In this document: positions 16,120-33,500 of the stretch, in pieces
Position numbering within the stretch: the first letter of the stretch is position 1
Layout of the letters: each line of letters begins with the position of its first letter
Origin: Streptomyces mangrovi
GTDB lineage: Bacteria > Actinomycetota > Actinomycetes > Streptomycetales > Streptomycetaceae
Assembly: GCF_900114215.1 (NCBI RefSeq)
Contig: NZ_FOSG01000018.1
Span: forward strand, 62,001 to 126,000
Direction of reading: 5' to 3'
DNA: 64,000 nt
Translations under genes and position numbers: made by a program
Notes under the pieces: generated by a model
The model's input: only the letters and a program-made list of their open reading frames with translations
Database searches by the model: none
Told to the model about the DNA's origin: nothing

Positions 16120-16581
16120 TCACTTCACCATGTGCTTGCAGCCCAGGACGTCCTTGCCGTCCTGGTTGTCGTCGACCTTCTCGCCGTCGACGGTGATGGT
16201 GCAGGGCGCCGGCTTGAGCATGCCGTCCTCGCCCGGGACCGATCCGGGCACGACCGACACCAGGACGCCGACCTCCTGCTCGGCCTTCGTCAGGGAGAGC
16301 TCGACCGTCTTCTTCCACGGGAGTGTGACCTGCTCGGTCCTGTTCCCGTCGGCGACATAGGCGATCTGCGTCTTTCCGGTGCCCCGGACCTCAAGGGTCA
16401 CCTCGCGCACCACCTCGCCGCCCTTGTCCGCGCCGCCCGTGCTCCCGCCCGGCTCCTCGCTGCCGGAGGCCGACGGGGCGGGCTTCCCCCCGGCTCCCCC
16501 GTCGTCCCCGCCGCCGCATCCCGTCAGCAGCACACCGGACACGATCAGGGCCAGTCCCGCGGTCGCCTTGCGCATACCCAT
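16120..16581 (-). CDS. Lipoprotein, MmpS-like
   Basis: A 153-aa predicted lipoprotein: a short signal peptide (MGMRKATAGLALIVSGVLL) ends in the lipobox LLTGC, followed by a Gly/Ser-rich linker. The folded part is beta-rich (VTLEVRGTGKTQIAYVADGN, then VTLPWKKTVEL) with two Cys (PAPCTITVDG, VLGC), as in MmpS-like proteins of actinobacteria. No MmpL transporter is nearby, so a role in lipid export is doubtful. The ATG at 16581 is preceded by GGGGGAG. A decayed copy of its 3' end lies at 15243-15370. Confidence 0.75.
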   Translation of the reverse strand: MGMRKATAGLALIVSGVLLTGCGGGDDGGAGGKPAPSASGSEEPGGSTGGADKGGEVVREVTLEVRGTGKTQIAYVADGNRTEQVTLPWKKTVELSLTKAEQEVGVLVSVVPGSVPGEDGMLKPAPCTITVDGEKVDDNQDGKDVLGCKHMVK

Positions 16582-16723
16582 ACCCACTCCCCCTCGCGGA
16601 TCGGAAACCGCCCGGGGCGTCTCCCGGACCGCGCCGACGATCCTAGTCAGCCGGACCCGGCCAACGGCCTCGGGGGCAGTCCCGTTCACCGGCCAGGACA
16701 GCTGCGCGGACCGGCGGGCAACG

Positions 16724-16761
16724 GAAAGGGCCCGCACGACTGACGTCGTACGGGCCCTTTC
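16724..16761 (-). terminator. tuf terminator
   Basis: Inverted repeat gaaagggcccg (16724-16734) and cgggccctttc (16751-16761), extended inward by acgac/gtcgt, lies about 40 bp after the tuf stop codon. It is a strong hairpin of the kind that ends the str operon. Confidence 0.85.
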
Positions 16762-16802
16762 GCCGACCGAGAGGTCAGCGGTGCCTCAAGAGGCGGACCG
16801 GG

Positions 16803-17996
<1,194 letters not shown>

Positions 17997-18130
17997 TGGG
18001 GTCCTCCTGTGGACTGGTGCTGTACTCCCCCGCGCTCTGCGGAGGGGTTCAGGTGGTCGTGCCGAACCGGTCAGGACCCCTGAGGGACGACCTTGACCGT
18101 TTCGTATCTGGGTGGGCGGGCTGCCGGGGC

Positions 18131-18161
18131 CCCTCATCGGGCGGTGTGCGCCCGATGAGGG
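18131..18161 (-). terminator. Hairpin in the fusA-tuf gap
   Basis: A perfect 12-bp stem, ccctcatcgggc (18131-18142) and gcccgatgaggg (18150-18161), with a 7-nt loop. It lies 60 bp after the fusA stop codon and would be in the leader of a transcript started at the candidate tuf promoter. It could be a partial terminator, an attenuator or a processing site. Confidence 0.65.
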
Positions 18162-18187
18162 AGACCCCGAAGGCCTTGTTGTGCTCC

Positions 18188-18215
18188 AGCCTAATGGGTG
18201 GATAGCGCCACGAAA
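18188..18215 (-). promoter_or_regulatory. Candidate tuf promoter
   Basis: TTTCGT (18210-18215) and TAGGCT (18188-18193) on the minus strand are 16 bp apart. A separate tuf promoter between fusA and tuf is known in some Streptomyces species. The -10 is good and the -35 weak. Confidence 0.4.
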
Positions 18216-18221
18216 CGTGCG

Positions 18222-20342
<2,121 letters not shown>

Positions 20343-20381
20343 AAGGCTCAGTCTTCTCTCGGTTCTCGATGGGGGAAGCGA

Positions 20382-20852
20382 CTACCAGCGGTAGTGCGCG
20401 AAGGCCTTGTTGGACTCGGCCATCTTGTGGGTGTCCTCGCGCTTCTTCACGGCGGCGCCGAGCCCGTTGGAGGCGTCGAGCAGCTCGTTCATCAGACGCT
20501 CGGTCATCGTCTTCTCGCGGCGCGCGCGGGCGTAGCCCACGATCCAACGCAGCGCGAGAGTGGAGGAACGGCCGGGGCGGACCTCGACCGGAACCTGGTA
20601 CGTGGCGCCACCGACGCGGCGGGAGCGGACCTCGAGGGTCGGCTTCACGTTCTCGAGCGCGCGCTTGAGCGTGATGACCGGGTCGTTGCCGGTCTTCTCA
20701 CGCAGGCCCTCCATGGCGCCGTACACGATGCGCTCGGCGGTGGAGCGCTTGCCGTGCAGCAGCACCTTGTTGATGAGGGAGGTCACCAGAGGAGAGCCGT
20801 AGACCGGGTCGATGATGACCGGTCGCTTCGGGGCGGGGCCCTTACGAGGCAT
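20382..20852 (-). CDS. rpsG: 30S ribosomal protein S7
   Basis: A 156-aa S7, an assembly-initiating protein of the 30S head that contacts the E-site tRNA. The sequence MPRKGPAPKRPVIIDPVYGS, LINKVLLHGKRSTAERIVYG and RSRRVGGATYQVPVEV is typical. The ATG follows AAGGAGAAG. The gene starts two bases after the rpsL stop codon, so the two are coupled. In E. coli S7 represses the str operon by binding between S12 and S7 cistrons, a gap that here is only a few bases long. Confidence 0.99.
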   Translation of the reverse strand: MPRKGPAPKRPVIIDPVYGSPLVTSLINKVLLHGKRSTAERIVYGAMEGLREKTGNDPVITLKRALENVKPTLEVRSRRVGGATYQVPVEVRPGRSSTLALRWIVGYARARREKTMTERLMNELLDASNGLGAAVKKREDTHKMAESNKAFAHYRW

Positions 20853-20854
20853 GC

Positions 20855-21226
20855 TTACTTCTCCTTCTTGGCGCCGTAGCGGCTGCGAGCCTGCTTGCGG
20901 TTCTTGACGCCCTGGGTGTCGAGGGAGCCGCGGATGATCTTGTAGCGAACACCCGGCAGGTCCTTCACACGGCCACCGCGCACGAGCACGATGGAGTGCT
21001 CCTGCAGGTTGTGGCCCTCACCCGGAATGTAAGCGGTGACCTCGATGCCGCTGGTCAGACGCACACGCGCGACCTTACGCAGGGCCGAGTTCGGCTTCTT
21101 GGGGGTGGTGGTGAAAACGCGCGTGCAGACGCCACGGCGCTGGGGCGAACCCTCGAGTGCCGGCGTCTTGTTCTTCTCGACCTTGTCCTGTCGGCCCTTG
21201 CGGACCAACTGCTGGATCGTAGGCAC
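20855..21226 (-). CDS. rpsL: 30S ribosomal protein S12
   Basis: A 123-aa S12, located at the decoding centre. The start is the GTG at 224-226 of this kilobase (21226), giving MPTIQQLVRKGRQDK and the usual length; GGAG precedes it. The residues tied to streptomycin resistance are wild type: TPKKPNSALRK (K43 region) and GGRVKDLPG (K88 region). The gene is first in the str operon, behind a leader of about 200 nt. Confidence 0.99.
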   Translation of the reverse strand: MPTIQQLVRKGRQDKVEKNKTPALEGSPQRRGVCTRVFTTTPKKPNSALRKVARVRLTSGIEVTAYIPGEGHNLQEHSIVLVRGGRVKDLPGVRYKIIRGSLDTQGVKNRKQARSRYGAKKEK

Positions 21227-21279
21227 CGTTTCTCCGGTTTCTGTGTGCCAGTCTCGGTACAACTAACCTGGGCCACTCG

Positions 21280-21304
21280 CCGACCCACGCGGTCGGGTGT
21301 GTCG
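21280..21304 (-). promoter_or_regulatory. Leader element shared with rpsJ
   Basis: The second copy of ccgacccacgcggtcggg followed by tgtgtcg, 54 nt before the rpsL start codon. It matches 187-211 before rpsJ at 24 of 25 positions. Upstream on the minus strand both leaders also share a CGGGAnTG word. A protein- or RNA-binding site in the mRNA leader is inferred. Confidence 0.6.
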
Positions 21305-21433
21305 AAGGCTGCACACTCCCGCGACGCGGGGCCCAGTGGGTGAGAAGCATGCAGATTTCGGTGTCCCCGCCTCACATCCCGCAGCGTATTGGCGCATACG
21401 AGAGCGCAGGGGATACCCCAGGCACAAGGTCAG

Positions 21434-21462
21434 AGCGTACCTACCGCATCGGCTCCGGTCAA
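21434..21462 (-). promoter_or_regulatory. str operon promoter
   Basis: TTGACC (21457-21462), a 17-bp spacer and TACGCT (21434-21439) on the minus strand form a near-consensus housekeeping (HrdB-type) promoter. Transcription would start at about 21427 and give a 200-nt leader. Confidence 0.8.
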
Positions 21463-21667
21463 AACAAATGCCCATGCCACCGTAGTGGGCGCGAAGCGGG
21501 AGCGGAAGGGCGTCCGAAGGCCCTCGCGGCCCTCGCCGAAGGGCTCTCGCGGCGCCCTCCCCCGGCCCTTTCCAGGTCCCTTCCCGGGCATTCTCCGGCG
21601 CCCTTCCTCCCGCGCGCTCCCCCCCCCCCGCCGCCCTCTCCGGCGGCGGGCGGCCCCGCCGGGAAGC

Positions 21668-22312
21668 TCAGGAGGACCCGGACCCGGACCCGGCCGCGAA
21701 CACCACGATCGCCACCAGCGCGAGCGCGACGAGCCCGATCGTCAGCCAGCCCAGGACCAGGCCGGCCATGGCCATCCCGTCGCCCTTCTCCCCGGTGCGG
21801 CGGATCTCGGCACGCGCCTTGTGCCCCAGGATCACCGCGGGGATGGCGGTGACCCCGTAGAACGGCGTGAGGACCCCGCAGACCAGGGCGCCCACCGCGG
21901 AGTTGTTCGTCTGGGGCGGGGGCGGCAGGAAGGTGCGCGGCACCGCCTGCTGGTACGGCTGCGCGTACTGCGGCGCGGGCGCGGGCACCGCCATCGGCCC
22001 CTGCGGCAGATCGGCGATGAGCGCGTGCAACTCCCCGTACGTCTGCGCCTGGTGGGCCCGGCCCATCCGCTGCTCGTACTCGGCGTGGCTCAGCCGCCCC
22101 TCCGCGTACCCGGCCTTGAGCACGTCGACGGTGCGCTCCCGGTCCGCGTGGGAGGCGCGCATCATCGGCAGCTGCGAAGCCTGGTGTGCGGCCTGCGCGG
22201 GCTGCGGGGGATGCGGCGCACTCGGAAGATGCGGAAGACGATACCCCGACTGCCCGGGCGGTCCGCCGTACTTGCCCTGCTGACCCGGCTGTCCCCACTG
22301 TTGGTACGACAC
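21668..22312 (-). CDS. DUF1707/DUF4190 membrane protein
   Basis: A 214-aa protein. After a Gln/Pro/Gly-rich N-terminus it has a DUF1707 domain at about 50-105 (MRASHADRERTVDVLKAGYA, EGRLSHAEYEQRMGRA) and then a DUF4190-like domain with two membrane segments (VGALVCGVLTPFYGVTAIPA and LVLGWLTIGLVALALVAIV) near the C-terminus. The GTG at 22312 has GGAGG eight bases upstream. DUF1707 is found in small envelope or regulatory proteins of actinobacteria; the exact role is unknown. The gene sits between rpoC and rpsL, and its homologues keep that place in Streptomyces. Confidence 0.85.
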   Translation of the reverse strand: MSYQQWGQPGQQGKYGGPPGQSGYRLPHLPSAPHPPQPAQAAHQASQLPMMRASHADRERTVDVLKAGYAEGRLSHAEYEQRMGRAHQAQTYGELHALIADLPQGPMAVPAPAPQYAQPYQQAVPRTFLPPPPQTNNSAVGALVCGVLTPFYGVTAIPAVILGHKARAEIRRTGEKGDGMAMAGLVLGWLTIGLVALALVAIVVFAAGSGSGSS

Positions 22313-22483
22313 CGGCTCCACCTCCCCACGTTCGGGCTGCCCCCATCATCCATGACGTCCGCACCCCTTGGGGAGTTCCGGGCACCCGGGACACACCTCG
22401 CACACCGGCGAGGAACGCCGCGGGGCGGCCCCTCCGAGGAGGGACCGCCCCACGAGCGCGTCCGGCGGGCCGTACGGCCCCGC

Positions 22484-26383
<3,900 letters not shown>

Positions 26384-26468
26384 TCTCGTCAATCCCTCTC
26401 AGGGTTTGTGCCCCTCGCGTCGGTGGGACCGAGGAGCTCTGTGGTGGTCTGAACGGGGGTCGCGGGGA

Positions 26469-26519
26469 GGCCGGGGCCGCACCCTGCCGCCTTCGGCGGG
26501 AGGGTGCGGCGCCCCGGCC
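26469..26519 (-). promoter_or_regulatory. Hairpin between rpoB and rpoC
   Basis: A long inverted repeat: ggccgggg (26469-26476) with ccccggcc (26512-26519), and ccgcaccct (26477-26485) with agggtgcgg (26501-26509), closed by a GC-rich tip with a 3-nt loop. It lies 7 bp after rpoB and before the rpoC start at 26383. It may be an attenuator or RNase-processing site that tunes the beta/beta' ratio. Confidence 0.7.
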
Positions 26520-26525
26520 GGCCCG

Positions 26526-30011
<3,486 letters not shown>

Positions 30012-30102
30012 GAGGGGGTCCTTCCGAGGGCTCGGACTCACTACGCGCATGCCGTGCCCCTGGTGACGGGCAGGGGGCAGTTAATAGGCAGCGCAAAGGG
30101 TC

Positions 30103-30132
30103 AGTGTAGCCACAAGGCCCACTGATGTCCAA
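30103..30132 (-). promoter_or_regulatory. Candidate rpoB proximal promoter
   Basis: TTGGAC (30127-30132), 18-bp spacer, TACACT (30103-30108) on the minus strand. Both hexamers agree well with the Streptomyces housekeeping consensus. The expected start lies about 85 nt before the rpoB TTG. Confidence 0.65.
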
Positions 30133-30279
30133 TGCGGTATCCGGAGACCGGCACGCGGTACCAATCTCTCCCTCCGGAGGGGCGAGCCCCTCGTCAGTTG
30201 TTCAACGCCTGCCGCAAGGTTTCCCACTTCGCCCGCGATCCATGCCTCGGATTGTGGATCGGTGTGACGACGCGTCCTG

Positions 30280-30308
30280 AGAATTGCGCGCTACGTGCGG
30301 TTCGTCAA
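30280..30308 (-). promoter_or_regulatory. Candidate rpoB distal promoter
   Basis: TTGACG (30303-30308), 17-bp spacer, AATTCT (30280-30285) on the minus strand. It has a near-perfect -35 and optimal spacing; the -10 is less typical. It would give a leader of about 265 nt. Confidence 0.6.
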
Positions 30309-30410
30309 GGCCCCACCCTCTTCCGGAACCACAGGGAGCGTACGGCCGGACAGCGTTGATCACCATACCCGCAGGCTCTCGCCAGGCGATACGGCCGTCG
30401 CGGAAACGAC

Positions 30411-30444
30411 CGAAGGCGACCACCCGCATGGGTGATCGCCCTCG
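30411..30444 (-). terminator. rplJL terminator
   Basis: cgaaggcgaccaccc (30411-30425) and gggtgatcgccctcg (30430-30444) form a 15-bp stem with two non-Watson-Crick positions and a 4-nt loop, about 48 bp after the rplL stop codon. It may be partial, since rpoB also needs transcription from its own promoters. Confidence 0.75.
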
Positions 30445-30491
30445 GAAGGAGAGGAGTCAGCGGACTCCTGAAGTGACCTGAGTCACTCGGT

Positions 30492-30884
30492 TCACTTGAC
30501 CTCGACGGAGGCGCCGGCGCCCTTGAGGGACTCGGCGGCCTTGTCGGCGGCCTCCTTGTTGACCTTCTCCAGGACCGGCTTCGGGGTGCCGTCGACCAGG
30601 TCCTTGGCCTCCTTCAGGCCGAGGGAGGTCAGCTCGCGCACGACCTTGATGACCTGGATCTTCTTGTCGCCGGCGCCGGTGAGGATGACGTCGAACTCGT
30701 CCTTCTCCGGCTCGGCCTCGGCGGCACCACCGGCGGCGGCACCACCGGCGGCGGCGGCGACGGCGACCGGGGCGGCGGCCTCGACGTCGAACTTCTCCTC
30801 GAAGGCCTTCACGAACTCGGAGAGCTCGATGAGGGTCATCTCGCTGAACTGCTCGAGCAGCTCGTCCTGGCTGAGCTTCGCCAT
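30492..30884 (-). CDS. rplL: 50S ribosomal protein L7/L12
   Basis: A 130-aa L7/L12, the stalk protein that recruits translation factors. The N-terminal dimer region (MAKLSQDELLEQFSEMTLIE), the Ala/Gly-rich hinge (AAAAGGAAAGGAA) and the C-terminal domain (FDVILTGAGDKKIQVIKVVR, GLKEAKDLVDGTPKPV) are all present. It lies 93 bp after rplJ in one operon and is followed by a terminator. Confidence 0.98.
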   Translation of the reverse strand: MAKLSQDELLEQFSEMTLIELSEFVKAFEEKFDVEAAAPVAVAAAAGGAAAGGAAEAEPEKDEFDVILTGAGDKKIQVIKVVRELTSLGLKEAKDLVDGTPKPVLEKVNKEAADKAAESLKGAGASVEVK

Positions 30885-30977
30885 GATGGCGGTCCTTCCA
30901 CTAAGTCGGCTGGTGCCGGGGTGTTCATGTCGGCGGGCGTACTGGGGCCCGCTGCGACCGAGTGCGCCTGGAGTGGG

Positions 30978-31529
30978 TTACTCGGCCTCGGCGGGAGCCG
31001 GCGTACCGGCACCGCCCTGCTCCTGCTTGGCGCGAAGGGCGTCCGCGGTGCGGACGAACTTCGACAGCGGGGCCTGGAAGGTCGCCGCGGCCTTGGCCAT
31101 GGACGCCTTCATGCCACCGGCCAGCTTGGCGAGCAGCACCTCGCGGGACTCGAGGTCCGCGAGCTTCTTGATCTCGTCGGCGTTGAGCGCCTTGCCGTCG
31201 AGGACACCGCCCTTGATGACGAGCTGGGGGTTGTCCTTGGCGAAGTCACGCAGACTCTTCGCCGCCTCGACCGGGTCACCGGTCACGAAGGCGACGGCGG
31301 TGGAGCCGACGAAGAACTCGTCGAGCTCGGTGACCCCGGCCTCGTTGGCCGCGATCTTGGTAAGCGTGTTCTTCGCCACACGGTACTGAGCGTTCTCACC
31401 GAGAGAACGGCGCAGGTCCTTGAGCTGAGCGACGCTGAGACCGGTGTACGCGGTCACAACGGCGGCGTTGGAGTTCTGGAACTTCTCCCTGATCTCCTCG
31501 ACAGCTGCGACCTTGTCGGGACTCGCCAT
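30978..31529 (-). CDS. rplJ: 50S ribosomal protein L10
   Basis: A 183-aa L10, the base of the ribosomal stalk that holds the L7/L12 dimers. The start is the ATG at 31527-31529 giving MASPDKVAAVEEIREKFQNS; longer frames run into the leader RNA. The motifs YTGLSVAQLKDLRRSL and VAKNTLTKIA are typical. The C-terminal helix is where L7/L12 docks. L10 represses its own operon by binding the leader in many bacteria, and a leader with an attenuator-like hairpin lies upstream. Confidence 0.98.
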   Translation of the reverse strand: MASPDKVAAVEEIREKFQNSNAAVVTAYTGLSVAQLKDLRRSLGENAQYRVAKNTLTKIAANEAGVTELDEFFVGSTAVAFVTGDPVEAAKSLRDFAKDNPQLVIKGGVLDGKALNADEIKKLADLESREVLLAKLAGGMKASMAKAAATFQAPLSKFVRTADALRAKQEQGGAGTPAPAEAE

Positions 31530-31642
31530 GAGCCTCGGCCCTCCTTTCCGGGTGATGCGATCCTCGACCGTGCCTTTCGGCAGGTCATGACGCCGGACCG
31601 CCCACGTCGGGCGCACGAGGAAGGGGTTTTGCACAAAACGAA

Positions 31643-31669
31643 ACGCCCCGGCGCAGGCGCACGGGGCGT
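31643..31669 (-). promoter_or_regulatory. Attenuator-like hairpin in the rplJ leader
   Basis: On the minus strand an 8-bp stem, ACGCCCCG/CGGGGCGT, with the loop TGCGCCTGCGC is followed by TTTCGTTTTG, a T-rich tail that is rare in this genome. It lies 114 bp before the rplJ start and about 140 nt after the promoter, in the position of an L10-leader attenuator. Further GC stems precede it (31675-31740). Confidence 0.65.
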
Positions 31670-31811
31670 GACTCGACCGGCACACACGCCGGGAGTCCTC
31701 CAGTGTCACCTGCGCAGGTCGCCCGCTCCAAGCGGATCCTTCGGCCACCGGCCCCGGATCCGCGGGAGATCTGGGAGCACGGCAACGACCAGCGGTCTTT
31801 GGCTTCGGTGG

Positions 31812-31841
31812 AAGCGTACGCGAACGCCGTCACGACAGGCA
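31812..31841 (-). promoter_or_regulatory. Candidate rplJ promoter
   Basis: TTGCCT (31836-31841), 18-bp spacer, TACGCT (31812-31817) on the minus strand. The -10 is identical to that of the str promoter. It leaves a leader of about 275 nt before rplJ. Confidence 0.65.
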
Positions 31842-31935
31842 AATCCGGTGGTGGGACTCCACCGGACTCCACCGGACCCCGCCGGGCCCCGCCGGCCGTC
31901 CCGCCCCGGCAGCGACGCGCGCCGCCCGCGCAAAG

Positions 31936-31974
31936 GGCCGGGCCCCGCCTCCTGATCGGAGACGGGGCCCGGCC
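31936..31974 (-). terminator. rplKA terminator
   Basis: ggccgggccccgcctcc (31936-31952) and ggagacggggcccggcc (31958-31974) form a 17-bp stem with one mismatch and a 5-nt loop, 38 bp after the rplA stop codon. It separates rplKA from rplJL. Confidence 0.88.
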
Positions 31975-32011
31975 ACCGTGCCGGCCCGCTCTCGCGGGGT
32001 CGCGCGCCGGA

Positions 32012-32731
32012 TCAGGCGGCGACGTCCTCCTCGGCGAGGAGGTTCCGGGTGCGGTTGGGGTCGACGGGGACACCGGGGCCCATCGTGGTGCTGATGACGG
32101 CCTTCTTGATGTACCGGCCCTTGGCCGCGGACGGCTTCAGCCGCAGGACCTCTTCCAGCGCCGCCGCGTAGTTCTCCACCAGCTGCTTCTCGTCGAACGA
32201 GACCTTGCCGATGATGAAGTGGAGGTTCGCGTGCTTGTCGACGCGGAACTCGATCTTGCCGCCCTTGATCTCGGTGACGGCCTTGGCGACGTCCGGGGTG
32301 ACGGTGCCGGTCTTCGGGTTCGGCATCAGACCACGCGGACCGAGCACACGGCCGAGGCGGCCGACCTTGCCCATCAGGTCCGGGGTGGCGACGACGGCGT
32401 CGAAGTCCAGGCGGCCCTTGGAGACCTCGTCGATCAGTTCGTCGGAGCCGACGATGTCGGCGCCGGCGGCCTCCGCGGCCGCGGCACGCTCACCGGTCGC
32501 GAAGACCAGGACCCGGGCGGTCTTGCCGGTGCCGTGCGGGAGGTTCACGGTGCCGCGCACCATCTGGTCGGCCTTGCGCGGGTCGACACCCAGGCGCATG
32601 GCGATCTCGACGGTCGCGTCGAACTTGGTCGGAGAGGTCTCCTTGGCGAGACGGACGGCCTCCAGCGGGGCGTAGAGCCGCGTCCGGTCGAACTTGGCGT
32701 CCGCGTTGCGGAGAGCCTTGCTGCGCTTCAC
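32012..32731 (-). CDS. rplA: 50S ribosomal protein L1
   Basis: A 239-aa L1, which forms the mobile L1 stalk at the E site and can repress its own operon by binding mRNA. The start is the GTG at 32731 (M-KRSKALRNADAKFDRTRL), with GGAG six bases upstream. The family signature GKVGRLGRVLGPRGLMPNPK is present. It lies 160 bp after rplK in the same operon and is followed by a strong terminator. Confidence 0.98.
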   Translation of the reverse strand: MKRSKALRNADAKFDRTRLYAPLEAVRLAKETSPTKFDATVEIAMRLGVDPRKADQMVRGTVNLPHGTGKTARVLVFATGERAAAAEAAGADIVGSDELIDEVSKGRLDFDAVVATPDLMGKVGRLGRVLGPRGLMPNPKTGTVTPDVAKAVTEIKGGKIEFRVDKHANLHFIIGKVSFDEKQLVENYAAALEEVLRLKPSAAKGRYIKKAVISTTMGPGVPVDPNRTRNLLAEEDVAA

Positions 32732-32891
32732 TTCTGCTCCAGTTTTCTGGTGTACGGAGTCGTGGTCCAGGGGGCCAGCGCCTGACCCTGCCACTTCCAT
32801 CTGTCTGTGCTCGGCGCGCCTGTCCGGCTCACCCGCCCCCAGGGGAGGAGCAGAGCCGGGCGCACCTCGCGAGTACCGCGAGCGGAGCCGC

Positions 32892-33326
32892 TCAGCCCTC
32901 GACGGTGACGCCCATCGACCGGGCGGTGCCGGCGATGATCTTCTCGGCGGCGTCCAGGTCGTTGGCGTTGAGGTCGGGCATCTTGGTCGTGGCGATCTCG
33001 CGCACCTGCTCACGCGTGATCTTGGCGACCTTCTTGGTGTGGGGCTCGCCGGAGCCCTTCTCCACGCCCGCGGCCTTGAGGATCATCTTCGCGGCCGGCG
33101 GGGTCTTGGTGATGAAGGTGAAGGAGCGGTCCTCGTAGACCGTGATCTCCACCGGGATGACCCAGCCGCGCTGCGACTCGGTCGCGGCGTTGTAGGCCTT
33201 GCAGAACTCCATGATGTTCACGCCGTGCTGACCCAGCGCGGGGCCGACCGGCGGGGCCGGGTTCGCGGCACCGGCCTGGATCTGGAGCTTGATCAGCCCC
33301 GTGACCTTCTTCTTCTTGGGAGGCAT
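32892..33326 (-). CDS. rplK: 50S ribosomal protein L11
   Basis: A 144-aa L11, part of the GTPase-associated centre and needed for RelA activation. The N-terminal domain MPPKKKKVTGLIKLQIQAGA with PAPPVGPALGQHGVNIMEF carries the proline residues near the thiostrepton site, and the C-terminal domain binds 23S rRNA. The ATG at 33326 follows CGGAGAG. It is the first gene of rplKA. No change is seen in the proline helix. Confidence 0.98.
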   Translation of the reverse strand: MPPKKKKVTGLIKLQIQAGAANPAPPVGPALGQHGVNIMEFCKAYNAATESQRGWVIPVEITVYEDRSFTFITKTPPAAKMILKAAGVEKGSGEPHTKKVAKITREQVREIATTKMPDLNANDLDAAEKIIAGTARSMGVTVEG

Positions 33327-33401
33327 GTTCTCTCCGGGTCCTGGTGAGAGGTGTCGAATCCTCCGGCGGGCTGATCCACCCGTACGGAGGCATACCGCAC
33401 A

Positions 33402-33431
33402 ACGATAGCCCGTATCGCGGTGCGGTCGGAA
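33402..33431 (-). promoter_or_regulatory. Candidate rplK promoter
   Basis: TTCCGA (33426-33431), 18-bp spacer, TATCGT (33402-33407) on the minus strand. It lies 76 bp before rplK, just after the nusG terminator. The -10 is good; the -35 is moderate. Confidence 0.5.
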
Positions 33432-33434
33432 ACC

Positions 33435-33474
33435 GGCCAGGCCGGGCGGCCCCTCAGGGCTGCCCGACCTGGCC
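33435..33474 (-). terminator. nusG terminator
   Basis: ggccaggccgggcggccc (33435-33452) pairs with gggctgcccgacctggcc (33457-33474), an 18-bp stem with two mismatches, about 27 bp after the nusG stop codon. Confidence 0.85.
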
Positions 33475-33500
33475 GGAAATCGGTGACCGGAAGAACCTCG

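Larger units (their letters stand above)
21227..21667 (-). other. str operon leader and promoter region
   Basis: A 441-bp stretch between rpsL and the DUF1707 gene. On the minus strand it holds a strong promoter (21434-21462), a leader of about 200 nt with the element shared with rpsJ, and, on the far side, a GCC-rich hairpin (21627-21650) next to a run of eleven C (21619-21629) that probably ends the DUF1707 transcript. Confidence 0.75.
30012..30491 (-). other. rpoB promoter region
   Basis: A 480-bp gap between rplL and rpoB. It contains the rplL terminator (30411-30444) and two promoter-like pairs for rpoB (30280-30308 and 30103-30132) with leaders of about 265 and 85 nt. The stretch between them is less GC-rich than the genes. 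Confidence 0.75.
31530..32011 (-). other. rplJ promoter, leader and rplKA terminator region
   Basis: A 482-bp gap. Going along the minus strand it holds the rplKA terminator (31936-31974), a promoter (31812-31841), and a leader of about 275 nt that includes an attenuator-like hairpin (31643-31669). Confidence 0.8.

Noticed and set aside
1..16800. A genomic island with attachment sites between rpsJ and tuf
   Set aside because: No tRNA, integrase, transposase or flanking direct repeats were seen; the shared rpsJ/rpsL element is in promoter-leader position, not an att site.
20855..21262. A longer S12 with twelve extra N-terminal residues
   Set aside because: The GTG at 21226 gives the conserved start and length and has a ribosome-binding site.
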